A DNA stretch of 64,000 bases, taken from the NCBI GenBank assembly GCA_029204225.1, contig CM055092.1:61999535-62063534 (forward strand), in the 5' to 3' direction. Under the pieces are notes generated by a model, which saw nothing but the letters and a program-made list of their open reading frames with translations, had not been told where the DNA came from and searched no databases. The DNA comes from Diphasiastrum complanatum. Taxonomy: Eukaryota; Streptophyta; Lycopodiopsida; Lycopodiales; Lycopodiaceae. The position numbers and the translations under genes are program-made. This document shows positions 10,826-22,443 of the stretch, piece by piece. Positions within the stretch are counted from its first letter, which is position 1; each line of letters opens with the position of its first letter.

Positions 10826-13800
10826 ATTTTACTCAAAATTGGATGGACAAAATCCATCACATATTTATACATAAGTGCCTTGGATCTGAGCATTTAGAGC
10901 TACCTATGATCCATCCTCAAATCAAATTATTTCTTAACAAATAGAGCACTAAAAATTTAATGAATGAAATGAGTGCTTTTCAAGATAACATTGTACCATC
11001 GAAATCCATTTATGCAACAAAGAAATTTTCCATGGTTTAAGAAATTGAAACATTTTAACCTTAGGGTCATAAGATTTACCCTAATTGGGGTCAAAGATCC
11101 AAACCAGTTTAAAAATTGCTATTTTTAGCTCCTAGAATCTCTCTAGCTTATCTTTGCCCAATTTGGCCTCATTCCAAAGGTGCCATTCCAAAGCTAGGTT
11201 AGGAACAAGAGTTTTGAAAAGTGTCCAATGCTTTTTGGCATGTGTGACATCCCACAACATGGCCTCAATACAATTCACAAGTGGAAAATTCAAACTAGCT
11301 TGTGTAAATTTAACAATGTGTTCCTGAGATATAATATCAAAATCATGTCAAATGAATGGGTTTTCCCCTAAGTTGAACACTCAAAAGTATAATATATATT
11401 ATATGTACTTGGTAGAATAGAATACCTAACACAAATAAATTTTTTGGCTTTGGAAATCTCACAAAACTCATAGAAAACCTACTCATAGAATGTGAATCCC
11501 CTAATGTCACCTTGTTGTGTGGGCCCATAACTTTAGGGATTAAAGCATCACTTTGAATTTCCAAAAGTAGAGAGAGATTAGAAAATCTAAACAAGTAGAA
11601 CAAACATGACACACTTCAAAATGGCATTCGCAACAAAAGAGATAGAGCATTTGTATTACTTTTGTAGAGACGTTTGAAATTGGCCACTATTATATTTGTC
11701 CATAAAGTGTGTTATACATGAGACTTTCATAAGTGACTCATTTTCCAACAAATTTTACCTTTCTTAAATAATGCCTTGGGCACCTTATAAACATGAATTG
11801 GCTTTTATCTAAGTTTTGCGTGAGAACCTTTTGGTGCTTTTAAAGTGGGAGTTTATGGACTTTTTTTTGGAGAAAGGAGGGCAAGGGGCGTTAAGTGCAT
11901 TTGAAATGCAAATATCTTCTTTCTATCTCATGAACATCCTTAGTGGGAGGAAGGAGAGGAGAGTCTATATTTGTATTGATGGCAAATGGACACATCAACA
12001 TGGATGACAAATTTGGAAAGAGCATACTCTCAATCTTGACTAGGAGTGTAGTTAGGCCCCCACCCTCATCCAAGAGCATACTCTCAATCTTGACTAGGAG
12101 TGTATTTACCCCCCATCCAAAGATCAAGAATGTTTGAATGAAATACACCTCCACCATGTGGAGGATATTACAACTTTAAATGAGGACAAAGCCTTTTCGT
12201 CATCCTCAGTCACAATCGAGTATACATTATTTTGCGTGTTTGCTTCTCAACCGCTCTTTCAACATTGTTATAGGCACTAACAAAGATTTTTTGCACATCT
12301 ATAATAGTTCTCGGCTTTAGGCTCCAACAAATGCTCATTACTACATGTAGCTAAGTAGTAATGAACGTATACATAAAAAAAAATGGAATCCCTTCAACTC
12401 GTTTTAGTATACTAACATCTCCAATATTTTCCATTCCAATTTCCAAAAACCTAACACCATTGTTTTGGGTTCTCTAACCAATTCCAACTTTTTGTCATTT
12501 TTTGCTTAAGTTAGGGCTAATACAGTGTTATCACTAGTGCATGGGTCATTCCGTCTTATTTAACAATACATTATCCATAAATTTTTAAGGTCTACATATA
12601 TTTTTTGAGAAACGCCTAAGTCCTTCATTTAGCTTCTAGAATGCAGAGTCTAGACAACCCCAGTCATGAGATTTAAGTCATGAATTGAGTCTATTTTTTT
12701 TGTCTTTAACGTCATCAATTGTTAAATTGATTGAATTGAGCTCCCAAAATCAAGTAGAGAGAAGGAAATCTTGCCAACATGCCACTAATTAGAGCACAAA
12801 ACTTTGTTTTGTCAACTCACATATTATCAATTTGAAGATAGAATATATAGACGAAATGGGTGAAAGTCTTCCTTGATTGTTAATATCACTTCAACCATTA
12901 TAAAGTCAAGAAATATCATATTCATGATGAGACTACAGATTAGAATCAAACTTAATATGTTAATGTTTTTCTTCCAATCTATAGTTTGTTTGTCAACTGG
13001 TGTGAATAGGTTGACAATGTGTTTCAATTTTTTGAGTCTTATTGGCCATGCTAGCCATATACGCAAGGTTCAAGGTAACCTTATGTCAATTAAACACCAT
13101 AGTATTTAAATTGTCTGTGCTTTCATATTATTCTTTGCATCGATTATAGCTACAATACCATGTTTCCTTAAAAAAAATTGCAATTTTTGTACAATCACAT
13201 TGTAGATCAAGTTACAATCACAATATAAAGCACAAAGCTCCCAAGTTTTGGAGCCCTTGTGTTTTGATGTGCACCTTGTACATGCAGATTAGGATTCAAG
13301 GTGAGGTCTCCACTACCACAAGAATTCTCTTATCCAAACTTGTTTGTGATAGGGGACTACAACAATGTAGTGCTTTTTAAGTTTCCCTTGAAAATGAGTA
13401 TCTGAACACAACTATATTCCAATATGTGCATGATCTGTGCCCTTCAAGCTTTCTCAATACCTCAGGCAACAAGAGTAGTGGCTTAGTCTTGCCATAAATA
13501 TGCAATTAATTTATGCAAGGTATCACTTGTATTGAACATTTTCATCATGAGGTCTCCAAAACTGAAAAGGTTCCGTATGTTGGAAGTGAGCTTTCTATGG
13601 GAACAAGGACAATTGACCTTGTCTTACAATAGAAGGCAATACAAATAAGGGCAAATAATAATCCCACAATGAAAAAATGTATCCCCAAGATGAAGTACAA
13701 GGTAAACACAGATATACCAATAATTTCCTGCAAAATACATCATTGCTCTCTTAGGAAACAAGTCATTTGACATTGAACTACTATCTGAAAAATTTTACAT

Positions 13801-14239
13801 TGAATAATTTGTTAACTATACAATGACATTAAAGCAAGAGGAATTGTCTTAGGTATGTCAAAACTTTGAGAATTGCTCAAACCACGAGTAAACACTTCAA
13901 GAAAGATCATTGTCCTACCTAAAGGTTGATATAGAATTCTACTAAGTCTTTACATGAATCAACAAATATATGATGCATTACAAAATAAATGCATCATTCT
14001 CTATTTTATTGAATCTAGTAATCTTTTTAGCAAATGGCCCATAAAAGTCATTTAATAGTTGTATTACGGATGTTAATAATTGAATGGAATAATAATTTTT
14101 GTCCATGTGACTCTTTCACCATAGAATGAATTTTCATTTTACGTTCAAAACTTTAAGTTTCCATTTCACAAAAAATGATCTCAAATTGGTAATTTTTCAC
14201 TAACTCTATGATACAACAAACATTGAAGGTACAACACCC
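10826..14239. other. AT-rich DNA without a recognised gene
   Basis: Open frames up to 89 codons occur on both strands (for example 11,343-11,612 minus), but none shows a recognised domain and all fit chance in AT-rich DNA. The stretch could be old transposon or intergenic sequence. The only internal structure noted is the tandem duplication at 12,020. Confidence 0.45.
12020..12127. repeat. 54-bp tandem duplication
   Basis: GAGCATACTCTCAATCTTGA and the following ACTAGGAGTGTA occur at 12,020 and again at 12,074. Both copies are followed by C-rich sequence ending in CATCCA. Confidence 0.8.
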
Positions 14240-14650
14240 TTTGGCCCCGGTGCCCTCCTGACCACAAGTTTTTTTTTTTTTTTTTTGAAAATTGGCTGCC
14301 CGGACGCCACGTGTCCAGGCAACCAATCTTTGTCCCATAAGCATTCATGTGAGATTATGGGGAGAGGATATATAGACAAACTCCCCATAGTCTCACATGT
14401 GTGTTTGTGAGAGGCACGCTGCCCGCCGGCCTGCGGCTGCCTGGCGCCACTGCCCGCTGCCCCGGCTCCCGGCAGGGCGCCGGTGCCACCTGGCCCGCTG
14501 CCCGGGCGCCCTGGCCTGCCCGATGCCCCCGCCCGCCCGGTACGCCCGACAAAATCACGCGCTCGCCAATTTTTTACGGGCACCGCGCGCCTGACACGCG
14601 TCAGCCCCGCGCGCGCGGGGGGGGGGGGGGGGGGGGGCACCGGGGCCAAA
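14240..14650. mobile_element. 411-bp GC-rich element with 16-bp terminal inverted repeats
   Basis: TTTGGCCCCGGTGCCC at 14,240-14,255 is perfectly inverted as GGGCACCGGGGCCAAA at 14,635-14,650. Inside are a T18 run, an imperfect palindrome around 14,293-14,325 (ATTGGCTGCCCGGAC / GTCCAGGCAACCAAT), a 19-bp stem at 14,346-14,364 and 14,381-14,399 (one mismatch), a very GC-rich stretch, and a 21-G run at 14,617-14,637. The size and inverted ends fit a MITE-like non-autonomous DNA element. No clear target duplication was seen, so the class is uncertain. Confidence 0.6.
14346..14399. other. 19-bp stem-loop
   Basis: CATGTGAGATTATGGGGAG is followed after 16 bases by CTCCCCATAGTCTCACATG, an inverted repeat with one mismatch. 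The loop contains GATATATAG. Confidence 0.85.
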
Positions 14651-14933
14651 CCACTCCCACGCGCGATTCACTTGTTAAGGGCATTATGTCCATAACGTCG
14701 GTGTGTGTGAAGGGCGTCACTCGTGACAGGCCCATGAGCCAATTACGTAGAAGGGCATTAACACTAAAATTAGTATACGCCACCCATAGAAAATTGTGTT
14801 TCATTATAAAGCAATGGCCCATAGAACCTCTCATCATGGTCGGTGAAAAAACAATGAAGAGCGGGCAATGGCGGGTAGTGACATTGGCGATGGCGGGCTT
14901 CAGCTGAGGGGATGCAACTGCTTATTGAAGAGT
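14651..14933. other. Spacer between the inverted-repeat element and the gene relic
   Basis: No gene, RNA or repeat was recognised here. It may have been the upstream region of the relic that follows. Confidence 0.4.
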
Positions 14934-16924
14934 GGATAAGTGCCTCGGTTTCCATCACCTACTGTTTTTCAGCCTCTGTTCTGGCTGTTCCAGAATCTTG
15001 GGTTCTTTGCTAAGAAACTGTACGACGCTCTATTCTATCCCTCCCTCTTTCACTATGTTTGCTATTATAAGCCTTTTCTCCTAGATCTTTTGGAGCTGTC
15101 TTGTCTTTTCTGTCGTTGTCCTTATCGTCTACATTTCTTTATTTGCTTTAGCAGTGTTTTTAAACACTTTTTTCGAGCTGGGTTTTTGAGGAATCCCAAA
15201 TATTTTCTGATCGCAACCTCACGCTCTCCTTTCTTCCTGACCTCGAAGCCCTTTCTACTTCGCAAGCTTTCCTTTTCGACTCTTTTGTCTGCTAGCACAA
15301 AAAGTAATTCGAGCAAATCCTTAATGGATACGGATCCGGCAGGAATGGTTGACTCTTCTTCCCACAACCAGTCTTTGGCACTTACAACTGTTAAGATGAT
15401 AGATTCAACTGAGGACATCTCTACGAGTCCCACTCTAGCAACCCCAAAGACCAGCACTCGGAGCTGGAAACATCAGAAGGACAAGCTAATCATATCACGG
15501 ATGGAAAAGCTATTTGCTCAGGGTTTCATCAAGAGGCTAATCTTATGCCTCTCTCAATAAGGAAAGACGAACTGGAGAAAAAGTTTATGGAAAAATGCAC
15601 AAATCAAGAAAGGCTTCTATCTCCAGAAATGCGTGATTTCCATTCCACTCCAGTTACAAAAACTAATAAAAGCAAAAAAGTTTAAAAGGGAAAGAATCTT
15701 GAGCACGAGATAATCTCTTGACCTGTCAAGAGTCTAGAACAGAAGAGAGCAATCAGACCATATACGAAATCAACGATAATATACTGGATCAGTCATCAAA
15801 GGGAATTGCCCCTCAGCAGCGAATCGAAATAGTTACAGACAAAATTGCCACAACAAAGGTTCTGTTAGGAAGCTACTCAACGGATCTATCAACACTGAAA
15901 ACTGTCGCACAACTAGAAACGGATTAGAGCCAGGCACAAATGTATTCAGGGAAAACACTATGGATCATACATCACAGAGAGCTGTCCTTCAACTTGAAAT
16001 TGGATCAGCTGCAGCTGCAGCTGCGAACAGGACAGAAAATAAACATAAGGATAAGTCACCAATGACTTCTGTCCTGCAGCTAGAAAAAAAAACATATCTA
16101 TTCTAGTTGAAAATGCGACAGTAGAGCTCTTGAATGAATGCCAGCTCACGGATGCTGCTGGAACTGATGGGAAGCAGCCCAACCCACTTATCTGCACATA
16201 GAGGATGGGACATAATATGACAGTTCTTCTGAACTCCTCTCTAACCCTCGAGGGACAGAAGTCATTATCAAACATTCCAAACTTTCACAAGCCTATCACT
16301 CCTCCTCGTTTCTTAGAAGCAGAAAAGTATGCGTGTGAATGCCAGGACAGTGTGAAGAAAGTTAACACAATGATAAATGAAGAAGTTGAAAAACATGTTG
16401 GAAATGAGCATCCTCGCTTGACATATTCGATCAATACACAAACGTTCTACATGACGGTTGATCATTGCCTTGCAGTGACTGAAAAGGACCCTCTTCAGAA
16501 ATTAGAAGAGAAGTTTAATGGGGAGATTACTACATACTCTAAAGCAGGAGATTCTAATCCTGGTAGTTACGAGAATGCCCTCAAAAAACAAACATCTCCA
16601 CTTAGAAAAGAAACGTCCCTCCGTTCAACAAAGAAAAGAAATCTTCTGAAGCGGAACTCAAGGATTTTGGGAAGAAAAGATAGCGTTTACCCTACAGACC
16701 TGCACTGTACTGCATTACAAAACAATCCACAACCTGTTTTGAGCACTTTGGAAAATGGTGAAGACCGAGTACAAGTGCCCTTGGGGAAAAAGAATAGGAC
16801 TTTCTTCATCCAGCCCACTTGAAAATACTTCCTCTTATTCCGAACCATGGAATTATAGAATTTGTGTCAATGAAGACAAACAAAATAGGGAAAGCCCTAT
16901 TGTGGCAACTTATTTTGAATAGCT

Positions 16925-17230
16925 TGCTTAACCTGGGGGAAGGCCCTGCCTAAGGGCCTTCCGTGCTCGGAGGGCCCTTGCCCGAGGGCGGGAGCCCGAG
17001 GGCAGGCCCCGACCAGCAAGGAAGGCCTGAGGGCTTCGGGCCACGTAATGCCATTGTGCGAAGATTTTTTTTTTTCCCCCGTTTTCTGGTTGTACGGTAC
17101 GTCCGTATGCGTGTACCAATTGTTTTTTTTTTCTTTCGGTTTTTTGCAATTTTTTTTTTTGCAAATTTTTTAACGTTTGTGGTGGAATGTGGATGTGGAT
17201 AGCCAATGACGGGCTGCCACATAGCACATA
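16925..17230. mobile_element. GC-rich hairpin insert inside the relic
   Basis: A block of GC hairpins (GGAAGGCCCT-gccta-AGGGCCTTCC at 16,938-16,962, then GGGC/GCCC repeats to about 17,040) is followed by long T runs at 17,066, 17,125 and 17,150. Its composition is unlike the coding stretches on either side and like the 14,240-14,650 element. I infer an insertion. Its exact ends and any site duplication could not be fixed. Confidence 0.4.
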
Positions 17231-17233
17231 TAC

Positions 17234-17347
17234 ATTCCACCAGAGAGAGGAGAGAGAATGTGCATTCCACCGGAGAGAGGAGAGAGAAAGTGAATTCCAC
17301 TGGAGAGAGGAGAGAGAATGATAGATTCCTAGGAGAGAGAATTGTAC
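17234..17347. repeat. 30-bp tandem repeat, about 3.7 copies
   Basis: Units starting ATTCCACYGGAGAGAGGAGA occur at 17,234, 17,264 and 17,294, with a shortened copy at about 17,325. The array joins the GC-rich insert to the last coding piece of the relic. Confidence 0.9.
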
Positions 17348-17645
17348 ATTATGCTCCTAAAGGTGGTCCCAAAATACAAAGGACACCTGAGCACAAGGCA
17401 TTACGAGAGCTTAGCTACCGACAATCCTACCCCATCTTGTTAAGTCCTCCCTTCAAAATGTGGCAAAATCAACTTAGCAAAGTTCTCACTCGCGGCACAC
17501 TAAAAGATTTGGCAGGAGCAAAAGGGAAGGCTGCCTTAAAGGGAGTGACATAGCTGAGATGCATCAAGCAAAATGCCCTTTGACTCCACAATAAAAGTAT
17601 TTTAACATGAACCTATCTCTAAGTTAAGATTTCATGTTGGCCTCC

Positions 17646-18889
17646 TGTTGTAAAGCTACCTTTACAAGCTTTACTTCCGGCGCCATCGGCGCCAGCTATG
17701 TCCCCGGCGCCAGCAGCGTTCCTGCTGCTCCCGGCGATAATGACGCCGGCGCCGCTCCCGGCGCCACTGTGACCAGAATCCAGTCGGCGCCAAGTTCCTA
17801 TGGCTGAAAATCTTTGATCGGTTCTAGCGAAGTCCAGAGAGCTCAGATCGATGTGCAATCACCTCACACGATCTAGGCATGATTAAAGGAAGCCTGGGGA
17901 TCAATAAAATCTAGAGAGAGAAAATAACTTTCTAGAAAGAGAAAATCCTAGAGAGAGAAAAAACTTGCTTTACCAGCTTGGGTAGAGTGCTTGGTATGAG
18001 GGGGTGCCGAATCACACCAATACTATAGGGGAGTGCGGGTTGCGACTCAGGGCGAGCTCCAACCAAGTCTCAGCCTCCCTTGCTGGAATGTTGTCATGGC
18101 TCTCGCCTTGGCATGCTAGCGCCCCGGAGACTAGGGTCGGTCACACACTTGAAATGTAACCTTCTCAGATTTATCAATAAAGTGGGATTTTCCTCAAACT
18201 GACTCTGATTACCTTCTGGGTTTCAGTGTTCGGTAAAAGCGCCAGTTGTAAGGCCGCTTTCAAAATTTTTAACTTGGCACATAGCTGAGGGTCGTATCCC
18301 GGGACGCCAGCGGTATGCCGTCGGGACCATTCGGTCCGTGGTGCCAACGGTATGCTGTCGGGATCATTTGGTCCAGGAACTGGTTGTTTCCATATCTGTC
18401 GCGGCTTGTGGTTCTGAGTGTTCCTTGCATGAACGTGAATGGGTTAAGCTCTTGGGAAACGGGCTCTAACCTGTCGGCTGAGTTGGATGGCTTGCTTGGG
18501 TGGATGTTACCTGTTTATGGCTGTCCAGTCTGGCGTGGCGCCAGGTTGGCTTCCAGCGCTCGTGACGAAGCTTTCAGTTGGTTAAGTTTGATGTAAGTCG
18601 GACCGCTTGCTTGGAATGGATGTTACTCGTTTGTAACGAAGCTTCGAGTTGGTTAAGTTTGATGTATGTCGGGCGGCTTGCTTGGAGAAAAGTCACTCAC
18701 ATCGGGACCCCCGATCTGGCATGGCGCCATGTTGGATCTCAATGTTGGTTTTCGGAACTTCAAGTCGGTTAAGTCTGATCGTTGTTGGCGAGTTGGCTGC
18801 TTGTATGTCAAGTGGGTTTGGATGGCAAGAGTTGAAGGCTGGGAAGCTAAGTCGTGGTTCCCGGCTCCCTTTGGGATGCCTGCGCTACA
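17646..18889 (+). repeat. 5' LTR (1,244 bp)
   Basis: The LTR starts TGTTGTAAAGC and ends ...GCGCTACA. Its first 130 bases contain six GGCGCC palindromes. CAATAAAGTGGG at about 18,175 could serve as a polyadenylation signal. Open frames inside it (for example 18,315-18,596) recur in each LTR copy with no conserved protein, so I do not treat them as genes. Confidence 0.9.
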
Positions 18890-18891
18890 TG

Positions 18892-18904
18892 TGGTATCAG
18901 AGCC
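18892..18904 (+). other. Primer binding site (initiator Met tRNA type)
   Basis: TGGTATCAGAGCC lies two bases after the 5' LTR end. Confidence 0.85.
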
Positions 18905-18979
18905 GACTGGCCGGTAAGCTATGCGGTTCTCACGGAAATGGCCACGGTTTGGGGTTCATCAAGACAACTGTTGTGCAAG

Positions 18980-19365
18980 GTGCTGCCCACAGTGTAAGCA
19001 CGGGTGCGTCCACGGTCGGGGTGGTCGACAGAACGGGGGACTTGATGAGTCAAGGTGCTGCCCTTGAGGTGTAAGCACGGTCAGTTCTTGCGGTTCGGGC
19101 CTGGCGCTGTCTGCACGTAGGACGGATGAGGCAAAGTGCTGCCTAGGGAGGTGAAAGCACGGTCTGTACCTTGTGGAGTGCGGGGCGACATATTCGAACT
19201 GTACGGGTTAACCATTGATACAGAGATGCTGCTCGAATTTGGGTGTAAAGCACGGGTGGTTAGCTGCCGGTGCGAGATAGCTGCCGATCGTTTAGCTATA
19301 AGGGCTATCGACCAAAAAGTGGTGGGGCGTGACTGAGGCAATGTGCTGCTTAATGGTGAAAGCAC
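18980..19365 (+). repeat. Five-fold GTGCTGC...AAGCAC hairpin array in the leader
   Basis: Five segments pair a GTGCT/ATGCT arm with an AGCAC arm: 18,980-19,001, 19,055-19,078, 19,136-19,160, 19,225-19,253 and 19,343-19,365. The shared form is RTGCTGC, 5-16 bases, then GTGWAAGCACGG. The same five, in the same order, occur in the second copy at about 25,355-25,745, mostly with the arms kept. They lie just after the primer site, where packaging or translation signals of LTR elements often lie. The role is inference. Confidence 0.7.
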
Positions 19366-21226
19366 GGATAGTTGGAGGGGTGTCCTATGTGGGCTGATTC
19401 CGTGATCGATTTGTATGAGCGCGGCCAGGCATAGGTCTGTTGGCAGGACCATCTCAAAGGGGGACCTTGTCTTTGTTACTTGTTAGTAAACCTGCCTGAG
19501 TGTCTTACTTGTACGTATTTGTGGTGAGTCTTAGTACTCGTGCTTTGCCTGGTTTGCATGATTGCTTGTGATACAAGGAGCTGATGGCTCGAGAAGGAAC
19601 CTTTTCTTTTGAAGGCTGATACCATCAAACAAAGAGGACTACAGAATCTGTGCGGCGGATTTGCAGTTCAAGTACTCGCACGTGAACGACAACGAAATGA
19701 CTCAATGTTTGCAAAGGATGGATGGCTAGCCTGTTTCTTGGGTTAGTTTCATTTGCGACAACGCCCACCAGACGCAAGCAGGAAGTCAAAAGTTGGAAAG
19801 GGCAATTTCAGGGGAGATCTTCTATAGCAGTTGGTCTTCATTTTGGGACGGCCACCTTCGGAACTGAAACTCACTGAGCATGGGTGATATCCAGTATCAG
19901 TTGGGTTTTTCCTCAAAGGGGAAAAGACTAGGATCCTTTTCAGAGATTGGCAACAAGTTGGATCGAGCCATAATCCTAGCAGATGGGAAGCAAAGTGTTG
20001 GAAAGGCTTTTTGTCCGAAGAACTCTACTCTAAGTCCGATCAACTGATTTATTAAGTGGAGGGGAACTATCACACACACCTCTCTCTTGGGGCAAATTTT
20101 GAATGAAAGTTGATCAAAATGGGGACAAATTCAAGGTGACCTAGCCATCCTCACACGAGGAGACTGGCGAACTTTGGACCTAATAAGTTGACAAGTTTTT
20201 GTTGTGGAAAGGAAAGTTTGTTACAGGCTTTCTCTGGACCAGCAATGATGAGGAAACATATGAGTACGTTGGCTTGTGTTACGTGTAAGGCAGCTGATCA
20301 GTGAAGGAACTGTGAAAGTTGAGTCTTGCATGAGAGACTTGGTATTTCGAACGGACGCTAAGGGACAGTTCGCGTTGAGATCGGATTAGTGCAAACTCTG
20401 GGTGCATGTTTCTGATTCAAAAGGAGCTACTTGAAGCCAAGCTCGATGTACACTTCTTGTTTTGACTGTGAGACAACTAACCAGTGATGGAATTGTGAAA
20501 GTCAAGTTTTGCGCGACGGACATGGTGCTTCAAACAAACGCGAAGAGATAGTTCGGATGCGAATCAAACTGGTGCGACCCTTTGGCTTTCCACGAGGTCA
20601 ATGGTTACATTTGGGCTGATTCAAAGAGCTACTTCAAGCTAAGTGAGAGGTGCATTGCGGAGTACTCAATCTTTGCCTACCTTAAAGAGCCAAGATGGAA
20701 AAGTATCAAGATCAAGCTGGGACAAGGAGAGAAATCAAGGTGCAGAAGCAACAAGGCACGGAGTGGACCATAAAGTGGGCAATCAAACGATAAATCCTTC
20801 GGCTCAGGGAGCCTTGATACCTGTGCGGAACTGAACAAATCTGGAGCTCAGGGAGCTCAACACAAAGTGCATCAAGGACAAATCAGGAGCTCAAAGGAGT
20901 TCCAAAGTCGAAAGTCAGAAGCGACAGTGGCGAACATTTCAAAGAAAGGCCTCTGTCACCAGTTAATAAGGTTCTCGGGTTTTACGAAAGCGATATCAAA
21001 TCTACGCTTTTCCCAGACAAAGATATATTTTCAAGTTATGTAATTTTTCAGTACAAAGAGCTGAGCCTCCGACTTGTGGTGTGCCAGCTTCAATGTTAAT
21101 AAAAAGTGGCCAGTAAATTGAGTACTGTGCCAAGTAGCTTAAATGTATAGTTATTTTAATTGGGAGACACCTTTACTTTAATCTGACATCTGATGAGGAC
21201 ATCAGATTTTATAAAGGTGGGGTGGA
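19366..21226 (+). other. Internal region of the non-autonomous element, no protein recognised
   Basis: Open frames are 60-70 codons and show no gag, protease or polymerase motif. The region ends in AAAGGTGGGGTGGA just before the second LTR, which can serve as a polypurine tract. Its first part is repeated at 25,746-26,258. Confidence 0.6.
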
Positions 21227-22443
21227 TGTTGTAAAGCTACCTTTACAAGCTTTACTTCCGGTGCCATCGGCGCTAGCTATGTCCCCGGCGCCAGCAGCGC
21301 CCCTGCTGCTCCCGGCGCCACTGTGACCAGAATCCAGCCGGCGCCAAGTTCCTATGGCTGAAAATCTTTGATCGGTTCTAGCGAAGTCCAGAGAGCTCAG
21401 ATCGATGTGCAATCACCTCACACGATCTAGGCATGATTAAAGGAAGCCTGGGGATCAATAAAATCTAGAGAGAGAAAATGACTTTCTAGAAAGAGAAAAT
21501 CCTAGAGAGAGAAAAACGTGCTTTACCAGCTTGGGTAGAGTGCTTGGTATGAGGGGGGGTGCCGAATCACACCAATATTATAGGGGAGTGCGGGTTGCGA
21601 CTCTGGGCGAGCTCCAACCAAGTCTCAGCCTCCCTTGCTGGAATGTTGTCATGGCTCTCGCCTTGGCATGCTAGCGCCCCGGAGACTAGGGTCGGTCACA
21701 CACTTGAAATGTAACCTTCTCAGATTTATCAATAAAGTGGGATTTTCCTCAAACTGACTCTGATTACCTTCTGGGTTTCAGTGTTTGGTAAAAGCGCCAG
21801 TTGTAAGGCCGCTTCCAAATTTTTAAGTTGGCACACAGCTGAGGGTCGTATCCCGGGATGCCAGTGGTATGCCGTCGGGACCATTCAGTCCGTGGCGCCA
21901 GCGGTATGCTGTTGGGACCATTTGGTCCAGGATTTGGTTGTTTCCATAGTTGTCGCGGCTTGTGATTCTGAGTGTTCCTTGCATGAACGTGAATGGGTTA
22001 AGCTCTTGGGGAACGGGCTCTAACCTGTCGGCTGAGTTGGATGGCTTGTTTGGGTGGAAGTTACCTGTTTATGGTTGTCCAGTCTGGCGTGGCGCCAGGT
22101 TGGCTTCCAGCGCTCGTGACGAAGCTTTCAGTTGGTTGAGTCTGATGTAAGTCAGACCGCTTGCTTGGAATGGATGTTACTCGTTTGTAATGAAGCTTCG
22201 AGTTAGTTAAGTTTGATGTATGTCGGGCGGCTTGCTTGGAGGGAAGTCACCCACGTCGGGACCCCCGATCTGGCATGGCGCCAGGTTGGATCTCAATGTT
22301 GGTTTTCGGAACTTCAAGTTGGTTAAGTCTGATCGTTGTTGGCGAGTTGGCTGCTTGTATGTCAAGTGGGTTTGGATGGCAAGAGTTGAAGGCTGGGAAG
22401 CTAAGTCGTGGTTCCCGGCTCCCTTTGGGATGCCTGCGCTACA
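21227..22443 (+). repeat. Second LTR copy (3' LTR)
   Basis: It starts TGTTGTAAAGC and ends GCGCTACA. Relative to the 5' LTR it lacks one of the GGCGCC-containing stretches near its start and has scattered substitutions. Confidence 0.9.

Larger units (their letters stand above)
14934..17553 (+). pseudogene. Unrecognised protein-coding relic, frameshifted and interrupted
   Basis: Long coding-like stretches run one after another in changing frames: 14,940-15,560 (hydrophobic start, then Ser/Thr-rich from MDTDPAG at about 15,324), an overlapping better-looking frame from about 15,455 (SIRKDELEKKFMEK) to a stop near 15,685, 15,718-15,927, and 16,205-16,822. A further shift (PLENTSSYSEPWNYRICVNE) runs to about 16,920, then resumes after an insert with APKGGPKIQRTPEHKALREL and ends with a stop at 17,553. 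An AATAAA lies near 17,590. The product looks soluble, Lys/Ser/Glu-rich, with no domain I know. The many shifts point to a decayed host gene, a retrocopy, or a fragment captured by a transposon. The hydrophobic first 80 residues may be untranslated sequence. Confidence 0.45.

Noticed and set aside
14206-14907. Overlapping open frames on both strands with Pro/Ala/Gly/Arg-rich products
   Set aside because: They arise from the GC-rich, poly-G inverted-repeat element. Several frames are open at once, which is expected from few AT-rich stop codons, and no domain is visible.
15122-15457. Minus-strand frame of 111 codons opposite the gene relic
   Set aside because: It is the shadow of the plus-strand Ser/Thr-rich frame and has no recognisable features.
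18315-18917. Open frames of 64-141 codons inside the 17.6-kb LTR family
   Set aside because: They recur in each LTR copy at the same place but without conserved protein reading, and lie wholly in LTR sequence.
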